NCBI GenBank assembly: GCA_000753455.2
Contig: LM994670.1
Location: forward strand, 3,407,250-3,471,249
Direction of reading: 5' to 3'
Origin: Clostridium jeddahitimonense
GTDB lineage: Bacteria; Bacillota; Clostridia; Clostridiales; Clostridiaceae
Length of the DNA: 64,000 bases
Program-made: the position numbers and the translations under genes
The notes under the pieces: generated by a model
What the model saw: only the letters and a program-made list of their open reading frames with translations
Told to the model about the DNA's origin: nothing
Databases searched by the model: none
Shown: one piece after another, positions 54,177-62,647 of the stretch
How positions within the stretch are numbered: the first letter of the stretch is position 1
Layout: each line of letters opens with the position of its first letter

Positions 54177-54616
54177 TCCTTTTCTAGAATAAAAGTTAAT
54201 CTAAATACTGTCTTATTTATCGCAGTTGTTATTTTAAACACATATAAAACCTCTTGTCAAATCTACTTTGCTAAAATTATTAAAAAATAATCATTATCCA
54301 CAAATTGTTGATTACGCTTTCACAATCAATATATGGAGCCTCACATATTAGATAATATTTTGACAATCAAATTTGTGAACTTTTTGTGAACATACTTATT
54401 TTTATGCTTTATTTCGCCTTAAATTAAAAACTACGTAATTGTAAATTACGTAGTTTTTATGCATAAATTTTACATTATTTATTACTTTTATTGTGAAATT
54501 TATCCACCAATTTGTGTAACTTCTTTATACAAATTGAAGCTTTTTTCTTATAACGTTCTAATCTTAGTTACCGATCACTTTATCTATCAACATAAATAAA
54601 TCGACACTAACTGTTC
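54177..54616. other. Intergenic region, no gene seen
   Basis: The 440 bases hold no supported open frame. They contain a terminator (54426-54458) and TTCACAA/TTGTGAA inverted motifs near 54322 and 54373. A single DnaA-box-like TTATCCACA at 54294-54302 is about as frequent as expected by chance. Confidence 0.5.
54426..54458. terminator. Terminator downstream of the LCP pseudogene
   Basis: Stem AAAACTACGTAATT / AATTACGTAGTTTT with a 3-base loop and flanking A and T runs. Confidence 0.8.
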
Positions 54617-54932
54617 CTACCAAAACTTAGTATCTTCAAATATATAATTGCGCATTTGATTTGCCGCTGTTTCTCTATCAAATACTAAATAGTATATTCC
54701 ACCTATCATTTGTCCTTGGCAATATCCATCTAAAGGAAACCTTTCTTGTTCTATATTTAGATAAAGTTTCTTCCACCTCCTCTGTAATTCCAATACTAGT
54801 TTTACTTATTTCTACATTCACCATTTTATTAAACAAATTATTTAAATAAAAATATGCTCCTAATATAGAAGCAACAACAATAGTCAATAATAGTCCTATA
54901 CTCCAAATTACAATTTTTTTACCTTTAGACAT
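54617..54932 (-). pseudogene. LytR-CpsA-Psr pseudogene with large internal deletion
   Basis: The first 57 codons (from 54932) encode a basic start, one membrane helix and the juxtamembrane part of an LCP protein (KMVNVEISKTSIGI). Then, out of frame, the last 45 codons of an LCP protein follow: ERFPLDGYCQGQMIGGIYY and YIFEDTKF, closely matching the end of the intact gene at 14262-15203. About 200 codons, including the whole active site, are missing, and the join is frameshifted, so it is non-functional. The stop is at 54617. Confidence 0.85.
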
Positions 54933-54992
54933 TTTAATCTCTTCACCTATCTTATAATATTTAAATCTTTACTATATGATATTCCTTAATAT

Positions 54993-55024
54993 AAAAATAG
55001 GAGCCCAAAAGTGCTCCTATTTTT
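54993..55024. terminator. Terminator downstream of the RpiR-type regulator
   Basis: Perfect 11-bp stem AAAATAGGAGC / GCTCCTATTTT with an 8-base loop. Confidence 0.85.
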
Positions 55025-55108
55025 ATGTTATTTATGTAATATTTTCTTTTAAAATAATATTATATTTAAACTTTATTATCCCTTATATATTTGAGGAACT
55101 ATTAGATC

Positions 55109-55891
55109 CTAAGCCAAAAACTTAGAATACGAAATACATATTAAACTAACTATAACGCTCAAAGGATATGGATGAGATGAATAGTCATTTCCTGACTCAT
55201 ACATAATTACTTTATCTACATAAGATAATTCCCTAACCTTAGGGTTACTTGTAATTAAGTATATCTTAGGCTTATTTTTTCTCCTAAATGGGTTTCTATC
55301 TTCATAAGCTCGCTTAAAATAACTGCCTGATTCTGAAAAGATAATAATTAAATCTTCCTCGTTAGCATTATTAATATAAGCAACTTGATCTGCAAACCTC
55401 ATAGCTGTATTTACAAACTTATTATTAGTAAATAAATCTGTTTGTAAGTTTAAAGCAACATGCTGCGACTGTAGATATCCAAAGGCTGATACTTTTTTGA
55501 AGTTATATATATCATGTACTAACTCTTCTATCTCTTCTGCTTTAATGCTATTTTTGACTCTTTCTAAATTTGCTATAACCTCATTGATATATACTGATGT
55601 AATATCTTCTGATTCAATTCCATTAAAATAAAACTTCTGCTTAGCATGGCTTGATGCTTCAGAATATTTTGCTATTTGACACCGTAATTCATTAAAATCT
55701 TCTAGTCCAATATCTCGACAAAACCTAGATATACTTGAAACTGAAACATAACATTTTTTCGCTAATCCGCATATTGTGCATTTTTCTAAATTTGTTATAT
55801 TATTTAACAGAAATTTAGCAATTTTATAATTATTTGAATCAATTGGTTCACTATTTACTGTAGATAGCAAAATTATTATCAAATTGAACAT
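55109..55891 (-). CDS. RpiR/MurR-family transcriptional regulator
   Basis: A 260-residue regulator. The N-terminal helix-turn-helix has KCTICGLAKKCYVSVSSISRFCRDIG, typical of the RpiR family, and the C-terminal SIS domain (about 105-240) would bind a phosphosugar (AFGYLQSQHVALNLQTDL, IIFSESG). The ATG at 55891 has GGAG nine bases upstream; the longer frame starts on the ribosome site. The nearest sugar genes on the same strand are the GH4 glucosidase and cellobiose EIIC, so it probably regulates them. A pair of repeated sites upstream of that operon (59599-59638) is a candidate target. Confidence 0.85.
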   Translation of the reverse strand: MFNLIIILLSTVNSEPIDSNNYKIAKFLLNNITNLEKCTICGLAKKCYVSVSSISRFCRDIGLEDFNELRCQIAKYSEASSHAKQKFYFNGIESEDITSVYINEVIANLERVKNSIKAEEIEELVHDIYNFKKVSAFGYLQSQHVALNLQTDLFTNNKFVNTAMRFADQVAYINNANEEDLIIIFSESGSYFKRAYEDRNPFRRKNKPKIYLITSNPKVRELSYVDKVIMYESGNDYSSHPYPLSVIVSLICISYSKFLA

Positions 55892-55958
55892 TTTTATCTT
55901 CTCCATTCCTCTTTATAGTATATATATACCATAAAAGGAATAAAAAATCTTTAAGTAA

Positions 55959-56555
55959 TTAAATTTTTATCAATATTGTTTTTGCTATTTTATCATGTAT
56001 AGTTAATGAATCTTTATTAAAGTAAGCAATTCCTATAGAAATAATAGTTACTATATAAGCTAAATAAGTCCATGGTGTGAAAATATTAAATGGAATGAAT
56101 AATTGTACAAGCTGTCTTAAATAAATTGCAGTAGTAACAATTCCTCCTTCAAATAATGTGCTTCCTAACACTTCTCTTATTAAAATCGTTTTAGCATCAA
56201 CTTCACTTTTATCTTGTTTTACTACCTTTATTTTTAATAACTTCTTACCTAAAGTCTGTCCCTTAAATATAAACATTGGTATGATAGCATAATAAATAAT
56301 TCCACTAAGTACAGCAAATATTCCTAAAAATACCGCAATGTTTAAGTCATAATTTGCTAACTGAAAATCAGCGGCAGAAATATAAGTTTCTTTATTAAAA
56401 TAAAAAGTAACAGGAATAGCTGCTATCATAGATGCGATATACCAATCTATAATCATTGCAACAAACCTTCTAGCCCTTAATTTCCCTATATCATACCCAT
56501 TATTTGTACTAAAACTCTTATTATTCCCTTTTTGATTCTTTTGTTGTTTTCCCAT
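55959..56555 (-). CDS. RDD family membrane protein
   Basis: A 198-residue protein with a charged Asn/Gln-rich start, then the RDD signature LRARRFVAMIIDWYI (Arg and two Asp-type positions), a second helix, FKGQTLGKKLLKIKVV and two more helices. RDD proteins are small membrane proteins of mostly unknown role, some linked to Na+ export. TAGGAG lies ahead of the ATG. It lies between the sugar operon and its likely regulator but shows no functional tie to them. Confidence 0.88.
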   Translation of the reverse strand: MGKQQKNQKGNNKSFSTNNGYDIGKLRARRFVAMIIDWYIASMIAAIPVTFYFNKETYISAADFQLANYDLNIAVFLGIFAVLSGIIYYAIIPMFIFKGQTLGKKLLKIKVVKQDKSEVDAKTILIREVLGSTLFEGGIVTTAIYLRQLVQLFIPFNIFTPWTYLAYIVTIISIGIAYFNKDSLTIHDKIAKTILIKI

Positions 56556-56604
56556 AATTAACTTCTCCTATATATAACTATATTTTATTCCTAATTACAC
56601 CTTA

Positions 56605-56688
56605 AGCTCTATTAGATAGTAGGTTCTAATAGAGCTATACCTTAATATATCAATAGAAGAGATAATCATTTAATAATTATCCCTTCTA
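56605..56688. repeat. Two stem-loops between GH4 and RDD genes
   Basis: A perfect 12-bp repeat AGCTCTATTAGA (56605-56616) / TCTAATAGAGCT (56625-56636), then AGAAG.GATAAT / ATTATC.CTTCT (about 56655-56687). Neither has a convincing U tract; they may end or protect the GH4 transcript. Confidence 0.55.
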
Positions 56689-56786
56689 ATCTTAATATCT
56701 CTTAATATCAAATTGTTACCTTTGCATATATCATAGATATTACTTCTATGTATATTAGATATATACTACTCTATTATTTATGTATA

Positions 56787-58130
56787 CTATCTTTGAGCTT
56801 CTAACACAGCAATTTTTTCTTTAAATTGTGGTAAATAATCTTTGTTAGCTATTAACATATCATCTAATACTGCCTTTGCCTTGTCTCCATCATTTACTAA
56901 TGGATTTATAGCTAATGCCTTAATAGCAGAGTTATAGTCACCATTTACCCCAGCTTGAACTGTTAACTCTTCATATGCTTTCATTAATGAAACTTGTCCA
57001 CGCATACTTAATTCTAAATGACCTAAGTTAAATGGTTGAGCTCCCCATTTGTGTACTGAACAACAACATTCTATAGCAACATCATCTGGTAGGTCACTTA
57101 TTGTTCCATTATTTCTAACGTTAACAAAGTGAACAGCACCATCATTATTATATAATGAATCAATTAAGTTTACTGCAGCTTCAGAGTAATGAGCTCCTCC
57201 ACGTTGTTCTAATTGCTTAGGTTTAACTTTTAAGTTTACATCCTTATATAATTCAAATAGTTCATCTTCTACCTTTTTAACTACTTCTCCTCTAGTGCCT
57301 TCTTCATTAGCAGCACGTTTACAATCTTCTACCATCTTTTCTCTAGTATAGTAGTATTTTAAGTATCCAGCTGGAATCATTCCTACTGCATCAAGAATAT
57401 GACTTGGGAATGAGAAGTTAGGAATATTTTTCATTGAAATTTCTTTTCCATCCTTCATCTTATCGATAACTTCTTGAGTTCTATCAATTCCATCAACATA
57501 TACCTTACGACCAAATACAAAGTGGTTTAATCCTGCAAACTCAACATAAACTCTTGATGGATCAACATCAAATAATTTAGCACATTTAACTTGCATTCCT
57601 AAAGGAACATTACATAATCCTATAGCTTTAACTCCACCATGCTTTAATATTGTTTCAGTTATAATTCCTGATGGATTAGTGAAGTTTACTAGCCAAGCAT
57701 CTGGGCATAACTCTCTAATATCCTTACAGATATCTAAGATTACTGGAATAGTTCTCATTGCTTTCATGAATCCACCAGCACCATTAGTTTCTTGTCCAAT
57801 TAAATCATATTTTAGTGGAATTCTTTCATCACGGATACGAGCATCTAATAAACCAACTCTAAATTGAGTAGTTACAAAATCAGCATCCTTTAAAGCTGCT
57901 CTACGGTCTAAAGTTAAATGTACATTAAATCCAGCACCTGATTCTTCAACCATACGTTTAGCTAAATTTCCTACTATTTCTAACTTTTCTTTACCTTCTT
58001 CAACATCTACTAAGTATAAATCCTCAATAGGTAATTTACCTTCTAATTTCTTTTGAATAAATCCCTCTATAATTTCTGGTGTATAACTTGATCCTCCACC
58101 AATTGTTACAATCTTTAATCCTTTTTTCAT
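56787..58130 (-). CDS. GH4 family 6-phospho-beta-glucosidase
   Basis: A 447-residue NAD- and Mn-dependent glycosidase. It has the Rossmann start KIVTIGGGSSYTPEI, the substrate loop DFVTTQFRVGLLDARI, GQETNGAGGF, WLVNFTNPSGI, the metal site GLCNVPLGM (Cys) with GLNHF (His), and WGAQPFNLGHLELS. The LicH/CelF branch cleaves phosphorylated cellobiose or related disaccharides after PTS uptake, which fits the cellobiose-type EIIC gene 11 bases upstream. GGAG precedes the ATG. No EIIA or EIIB for this transporter lies nearby. Confidence 0.92.
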   Translation of the reverse strand: MKKGLKIVTIGGGSSYTPEIIEGFIQKKLEGKLPIEDLYLVDVEEGKEKLEIVGNLAKRMVEESGAGFNVHLTLDRRAALKDADFVTTQFRVGLLDARIRDERIPLKYDLIGQETNGAGGFMKAMRTIPVILDICKDIRELCPDAWLVNFTNPSGIITETILKHGGVKAIGLCNVPLGMQVKCAKLFDVDPSRVYVEFAGLNHFVFGRKVYVDGIDRTQEVIDKMKDGKEISMKNIPNFSFPSHILDAVGMIPAGYLKYYYTREKMVEDCKRAANEEGTRGEVVKKVEDELFELYKDVNLKVKPKQLEQRGGAHYSEAAVNLIDSLYNNDGAVHFVNVRNNGTISDLPDDVAIECCCSVHKWGAQPFNLGHLELSMRGQVSLMKAYEELTVQAGVNGDYNSAIKALAINPLVNDGDKAKAVLDDMLIANKDYLPQFKEKIAVLEAQR

Positions 58131-58141
58131 TTCAATCTCTC

Positions 58142-59542
58142 CTATGCTGTTGTAAATATATCTTTATCTAAAAGATTATCCTCTTCTTCAGAACCACCAT
58201 TTTCTTCTTCTAACTTTTGCTTTTCTAATAACTTAAAGAATGGGTAGTACATAAATACGTCTAATACTATTAATCCACATACCATTATTCCTGCTTTAAT
58301 ATCCATACATCCTAATGCAGCTCCAATTGGTGCCGGAGTTGTCCATGGAGTTTCAATTATCCCTTTTCCAACTATTCCTGTAGCCATACATACATATGCA
58401 ATAATAGAGTTAACGACAGGAACAAATATAAATGGAATCATCATAATTGGATTTAATACTAATGGTAATCCAAATATAATTGGCTCATTTATATTGAAAA
58501 TGGCTGGTCCAAGTCCTAAACGACCTAATTGTTTAAGCTGAACTGATTTACTACGTGCTAGTAAGAAACATAAGCTAAGAGTTGCTCCTCCACCACCAAG
58601 GTTTATGATATATGACCAGAATGGTTGAGTGAAGAAGTGAACAATAGGTTGTCCAGCTTCATAGGCTGCTATGTTGTTCATTAAATACATCTGCATAAAT
58701 GGTAATCTTACAAATTGTGTTATGCTAGCTCCATGTAATCCAAAGAACCAGAATACTTGAGCTATAATTACTATCATACAAATTCCTACTAGTGAATCTA
58801 AACCAGACATTGCGGGTGCAAGTACTGTCATAATCATCTTAGGAATTAATTCACCACTTAAGTTTTGAACAATAAGTGAAGCTGAATAGAAAATAGCTAC
58901 ACAAGTAAATAGTGGTATTATTGAATCAAATGAAGATGCTATTGCAGGCGGAACCCCGTCTGGCATTTTGAATCTTATATCCTTCTTTAATAAGAAATGC
59001 ATTATTTCAACGCATCCAATACCAACTATAATAGCTGTAAATATTCCATTGGCATCTAAAAATGATGTAGATAAAAAGCTACCCTGTTTACTTAACAAAT
59101 CAGCTGCTGTAGCTCCATCAACAATTAAGTTAGAAGTTACTGCCTTTGTTGTTGGTGCAGATACTAATAAAAATACTGCTGTTGAAATAACTGATGCATT
59201 TAATTCAGGCATCTTATAATGTTTTGCCAAACTATATGCAATCGAAAATACAATAAATAACCCCATTAATCCCATTGTCATATTAAACGGTAGTTTTAAT
59301 GCATCACCATTAGCTTTTGCCCAAGTATACCATCCTAATAATAACTTACTAATGATACCCTCTCCTGATACTTGTTCGGCTGTAAATGGTGGTGTTGCAA
59401 CGATTAGGCACATACCTCCAAGAATTGATAATGGAATAGCTACTGTCATACCATCCTTAATTGCTTGAATGTGCCTTTGTGTACCAACTTTATTTGCAAT
59501 AGGTACTAAATACTTATCTGCAAATTGATTAAATTTATTCAT
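58142..59542 (-). CDS. PTS EIIC, lactose/cellobiose family
   Basis: A 466-residue sugar permease with about ten helices. The start FADKYLVPIANKVGTQRHIQAIKDG is the family hallmark, and FNINEPIIFGLPLVLNP is the conserved substrate-site loop. It moves and, with EIIB and EIIA, phosphorylates a beta-glucoside such as cellobiose. GGAAG sits in the loop of a small CTCAC/GTGAG hairpin just before the ATG (59548-59565). It is the first gene of a two-gene operon with the GH4 enzyme. The partner EII subunits must come from elsewhere. Confidence 0.9.
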   Translation of the reverse strand: MNKFNQFADKYLVPIANKVGTQRHIQAIKDGMTVAIPLSILGGMCLIVATPPFTAEQVSGEGIISKLLLGWYTWAKANGDALKLPFNMTMGLMGLFIVFSIAYSLAKHYKMPELNASVISTAVFLLVSAPTTKAVTSNLIVDGATAADLLSKQGSFLSTSFLDANGIFTAIIVGIGCVEIMHFLLKKDIRFKMPDGVPPAIASSFDSIIPLFTCVAIFYSASLIVQNLSGELIPKMIMTVLAPAMSGLDSLVGICMIVIIAQVFWFFGLHGASITQFVRLPFMQMYLMNNIAAYEAGQPIVHFFTQPFWSYIINLGGGGATLSLCFLLARSKSVQLKQLGRLGLGPAIFNINEPIIFGLPLVLNPIMMIPFIFVPVVNSIIAYVCMATGIVGKGIIETPWTTPAPIGAALGCMDIKAGIMVCGLIVLDVFMYYPFFKLLEKQKLEEENGGSEEEDNLLDKDIFTTA

Positions 59543-59567
59543 AAATTCTCACTTCCTTTCGTGAGTT

Positions 59568-59576
59568 ATTATAGCA
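59568..59576 (-). promoter_or_regulatory. Extended -10 promoter of the cellobiose EIIC operon
   Basis: TGCTATAAT on the minus strand, 26 bases before the ATG. No good -35 is seen at 17 bases, which suggests activator dependence. Confidence 0.5.
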
Positions 59577-59598
59577 AATATACTTATATCAACTTCGT

Positions 59599-59638
59599 TT
59601 TTTCCATACACCAGAAAAAATTTCCACAAACTGAAAAA
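59599..59638. promoter_or_regulatory. Pair of TTTCC-N8/7-GAAAA sites
   Basis: Two similar imperfect palindromes stand next to each other, with TTTCC at 59601 and 59621 (20 bp apart) and GAAAA at 59614 and 59633. They lie just upstream of the extended -10 and are candidates for binding the RpiR-type regulator. Confidence 0.45.
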
Positions 59639-59677
59639 CAAATTATTCCATATGTAAGTTTTATTCCTTTTCCTTAT

Positions 59678-59716
59678 GAAAAAAGCCCTATGCAATTTGC
59701 ACAGAGCTATTTTTAT
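59678..59716 (-). terminator. Terminator after the esterase pseudogene
   Basis: Imperfect stem AAAAAGCcCT.TGCA and TGCA.AG.GCTATTTTT beginning a few bases past the pseudogene stop. Confidence 0.55.
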
Positions 59717-59719
59717 AAG

Positions 59720-60290
59720 CTATTTCTTAATTGTTTCTTTGACTTTTTTCTTTCTTATTATAAATACACTACCAATACATAATGCAATGATGATTACACC
59801 TACAACTACTATCACATTAGAATTATTATCAATATTTCCACCCACATCTTTTCTTTGAGATGCTAACCATTCATAAAAATGTTCTCCACTCTCATTAACA
59901 GGATCATTATTTAGTGGATAAATCCAAGATGCATGTGAAGCAAAATCTTCACCATCTACTTGTACATTACTATATTCAGTGTAAAGTATATTACCACCTT
60001 TACTCTTTAAATAATTATATGCATATTGTGTATATTTAACAGGAATAGTATCATCATTTGCTGCGTGAACTGACCATATTGGAATATCCTTAACAGTATC
60101 AAGCCTTTCTTATCGTACCTCATATGCAGCACAAATTGGGAATGCAGCTACAAATAATTCTGGTGCTACAAATAATGTGTCCCAAGTTTGATATCCACCC
60201 ATTGAACAACCACCAATATAAACTCTTGAAGTGTCTATTTCAATATTATTACTAATATATTCTTCTATTATGTGATAAATATCTAAAAAA
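59720..60290 (-). pseudogene. Membrane-anchored esterase (alpha/beta hydrolase) pseudogene
   Basis: One minus-strand frame encodes the second half of a PHB-depolymerase/CE1-like alpha/beta hydrolase. It has the nucleophile elbow RVYIGGCSMGGYQTW, then WSVHAANDDTIP (acid residue), DFASHASWIYP (catalytic His region) and a C-terminal membrane helix with a basic tail (VGVIIIALCIGSVFIIRKKK). An in-frame TAA at 60110-60112 follows VR and breaks it, and the N-terminal half is absent: the reading begins at the terminator of the SIS gene. It is thus truncated and interrupted. It once probably de-esterified surface or dietary polysaccharide. Confidence 0.85.
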
Positions 60291-60315
60291 TACTGCGTAG
60301 ACTAATCTACGCAGT
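60285..60315 (-). terminator. Terminator of the UPF0309/PTS operon
   Basis: Perfect 10-bp stem ACTGCGTAGA / TCTACGCAGT with a 4-base loop, then a U run on the minus strand (A run 60285-60290). Confidence 0.88.
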
Positions 60316-60337
60316 TATATTATATATATTAATTTAT

Positions 60338-61078
60338 CTAATATTGATAATGAATAACATCCTTATACTCTTCAAATATCTTCTTATTCAACTCATCTCC
60401 ACCATCAATATTCGCACTATAAAATACTGGTGGTTTTTCAATTCCAATATTAACTAAAGCTTGAGTTGCTTCTGCTATTATAGAATTCATTATAGTAGCT
60501 GCTATAACTGTAGATGTTGGGCTAACCTTTTGATCTAGTCCTTCAATCTCTACACAAGCATCACCTTTCTCACCATGATTATCTATAACTAAATCACAAA
60601 CTTCATAAAGATTTTTTCCTGATGGATGTCTTGAAGATACAGTCTTTGAGTAACTTAAGTTAGTTATGCAAATTACTATAGCCCCTTTACTCTTTGCTCC
60701 TATAGCAAACTCAATACTTACAGGATTTCTACCTGATACAGAGTGAACTATAACTACATCTCCCTCTTTTATAGGAGTTTTATTAGCTAGCTCTGTACCG
60801 TAACCTACTAGTCTCTCCATTTTACTAGTAAATGTTACTGGAGCTGTATCTAACATTAATGATCTTGCAAATACTGGGTTTATAACAACAAGTCCACCTG
60901 CTCTATAAAATAATTCTTCGCTTAATATACCTGCATGTGAAGCTCCGAAAGAAAATATAGCATTTTTACTCTTTATAGCATTAACTATAATTTCAGTTGC
61001 TCTTTCCATATTATCTTTTTCTTCAACTTCTATTACATTTATTAATTCTTTTATATTATCAATATACTTAAAGTCCAT
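60338..61078 (-). CDS. SIS-domain protein, UPF0309 family
   Basis: A 246-residue sugar-isomerase-type protein. It shows the phosphosugar-binding segments FSFGASHAGILSEELFYRAGG and VHSVSGRNPVSIEFAIGAK and the closing PPVFYSANIDGGDE. UPF0309 proteins often accompany PTS genes for amino sugars and may act as isomerase/deaminase or sensor; the reaction is not established. It starts six bases after the EIIC stop and is the last gene of the operon before a strong terminator. Confidence 0.88.
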   Translation of the reverse strand: MDFKYIDNIKELINVIEVEEKDNMERATEIIVNAIKSKNAIFSFGASHAGILSEELFYRAGGLVVINPVFARSLMLDTAPVTFTSKMERLVGYGTELANKTPIKEGDVVIVHSVSGRNPVSIEFAIGAKSKGAIVICITNLSYSKTVSSRHPSGKNLYEVCDLVIDNHGEKGDACVEIEGLDQKVSPTSTVIAATIMNSIIAEATQALVNIGIEKPPVFYSANIDGGDELNKKIFEEYKDVIHYQY

Positions 61079-61084
61079 AGTTTA

Positions 61085-62344
61085 CTAAAAACCTCCAAAT
61101 AAGCTTCCAATAAGTTTAGCTAATATACCAAATAAAGATAAATCATTACCACCGAAGATTAAAATCCAGTTTTGTATTGTTCCAGAATAGATTATGGCTG
61201 ATATTCCAACTAAGACTACCATAACAATTGCAGCAACAGCGGTACCTATAATAGCACCTCTTAATCCACCTTGACCTTCACCGATTACAGCTGCAGCACC
61301 ACATTCAAAGAATGAAGTTATTACTAATGGAATTAATAACATATTAAATACATTGAAGTAATTACATATTAATAATACTAATGTAGAAGTAATCATAGCA
61401 GTTACAAACCCTATTAATACAGCATTAGGTTTATAATTGAATAATATAGGACAATCGAATGCTGGTATTGCATTGGGAACAAGCTTTTCAGATATTCCTT
61501 TAAATGCTGGAACGATTTGATTTATTAACATTCTAACACCTTGAAGCATTACAATAAGACCTGCTCCAAACATAAATCCTTGTTTAACTGCATACGTTCC
61601 TAAGAATTCTCCAGTTTCAGCAAAAGCATTTGGAATTACTAATCCAACAACTAAGAACATAATGAATATTACTATTCCACCACTTATAGAAATTTCTCTA
61701 AAGAAAGATAACCCTGAAGGTAACTTTAAATCTTCACAAGATTTTTCTTTATTTCCAACTCTCTTAGCAATAAATCCTGATATTAAAGCTAAGCATCCTG
61801 AAGGATGTCCAAGTGTAAATGAATCATCATTAGTAACATCGCTAACATACTTTCTTAATAACCATGGCATTACTGACCAATATAATGCTGAGAATACTGC
61901 TCCAAAAGCTATAAGTAATCCTCCACTTAATCCTGCTTCAACTCCTGCTGCTACAAATATGAATGGGAACCACCATAGCATATGTCCAGTTAAGAATATC
62001 GTCTTAATTGGAGTAAATCTTGCAATTAATAAATGAAGTATTAAACCAATAAACATTGAAATCCCAATAGTTCCACCATATGTAGCTGTAAATGTAACAT
62101 CATTTAATCCTTCAACTACAGCTCCTGTTCCCCCTATACTTTGGAATGCCGTATTTATTGGTGCTATAGCTCCAACTAGCATACCTGTACCTTGCTCTAA
62201 TATTACCATACCAAAAGCAGCTAATAATGATCCTTTAATTATATCTGCAGCTTTCTTTTTTTGTAATATTAATCCTAATGCTGCTATTAAAGCTAACAGC
62301 ATTGGTGGATTACGTAAAATATTATTAGTGATAAAATCCATCAT
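61085..62344 (-). CDS. PTS EIIC, ascorbate (SgaT/UlaA) family
   Basis: A 419-residue permease with about ten helices. NILRNPPMLLALIAALGLILQKK at the start and FGAGLIVMLQGVRMLINQIVPAF are typical of SgaT/UlaA. Substrates include ascorbate, but many relatives carry other sugars, and no ascorbate catabolic genes are present here. AGGAGG precedes the two adjacent ATGs. It lies between the EIIB gene and the SIS gene, so a phosphosugar that the SIS protein can bind is likely. Confidence 0.9.
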   Translation of the reverse strand: MMDFITNNILRNPPMLLALIAALGLILQKKKAADIIKGSLLAAFGMVILEQGTGMLVGAIAPINTAFQSIGGTGAVVEGLNDVTFTATYGGTIGISMFIGLILHLLIARFTPIKTIFLTGHMLWWFPFIFVAAGVEAGLSGGLLIAFGAVFSALYWSVMPWLLRKYVSDVTNDDSFTLGHPSGCLALISGFIAKRVGNKEKSCEDLKLPSGLSFFREISISGGIVIFIMFLVVGLVIPNAFAETGEFLGTYAVKQGFMFGAGLIVMLQGVRMLINQIVPAFKGISEKLVPNAIPAFDCPILFNYKPNAVLIGFVTAMITSTLVLLICNYFNVFNMLLIPLVITSFFECGAAAVIGEGQGGLRGAIIGTAVAAIVMVVLVGISAIIYSGTIQNWILIFGGNDLSLFGILAKLIGSLFGGF

Positions 62345-62358
62345 TTCTTAATATCCTC

Positions 62359-62634
62359 CTATCTTTCACTTAAGAACTTCTCTACTACTTCCTTGACCTC
62401 AACTAAGTCCATATACTTTTTAACTGGATAAACCTTTACTGAGCATGTTCCTTTTAATTCCTCATAAAGCTCAGCACTTGTAAATATAACGTCACAATCA
62501 GTTCCTCTTGCAGTATTTATATCAGTATTTTCGACCTCTGCATCTACTCCTAAATTTCTTAAAACTTTTTCTATTGACATTCTTAAGATCATTGATGATC
62601 CTACTCCAAAACCACAAACTGCTAAAATTTTCAT
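62359..62634 (-). CDS. PTS EIIB, ascorbate/galactitol type
   Basis: A 91-residue phosphocarrier with the active cysteine in LAVCGFGVGSSMILRM, the lactate/galactitol/ascorbate-type phosphate loop (Cys7). It passes phosphate from an EIIA to the sugar carried by the EIIC encoded 14 bases downstream. It follows the regulator gene by 13 bases. No free EIIA gene is seen on this side, but the regulator upstream ends in an EIIA domain. Confidence 0.9.
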   Translation of the reverse strand: MKILAVCGFGVGSSMILRMSIEKVLRNLGVDAEVENTDINTARGTDCDVIFTSAELYEELKGTCSVKVYPVKKYMDLVEVKEVVEKFLSER

Positions 62635-62647
62635 TATAAATTCCCCC

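Noticed and set aside
54294..54302. DnaA-box-like TTATCCACA as a sign of an origin
   Set aside because: One perfect copy and one near copy in 64 kb of AT-rich DNA is about chance level; there is no box cluster and no dnaA or dnaN nearby.
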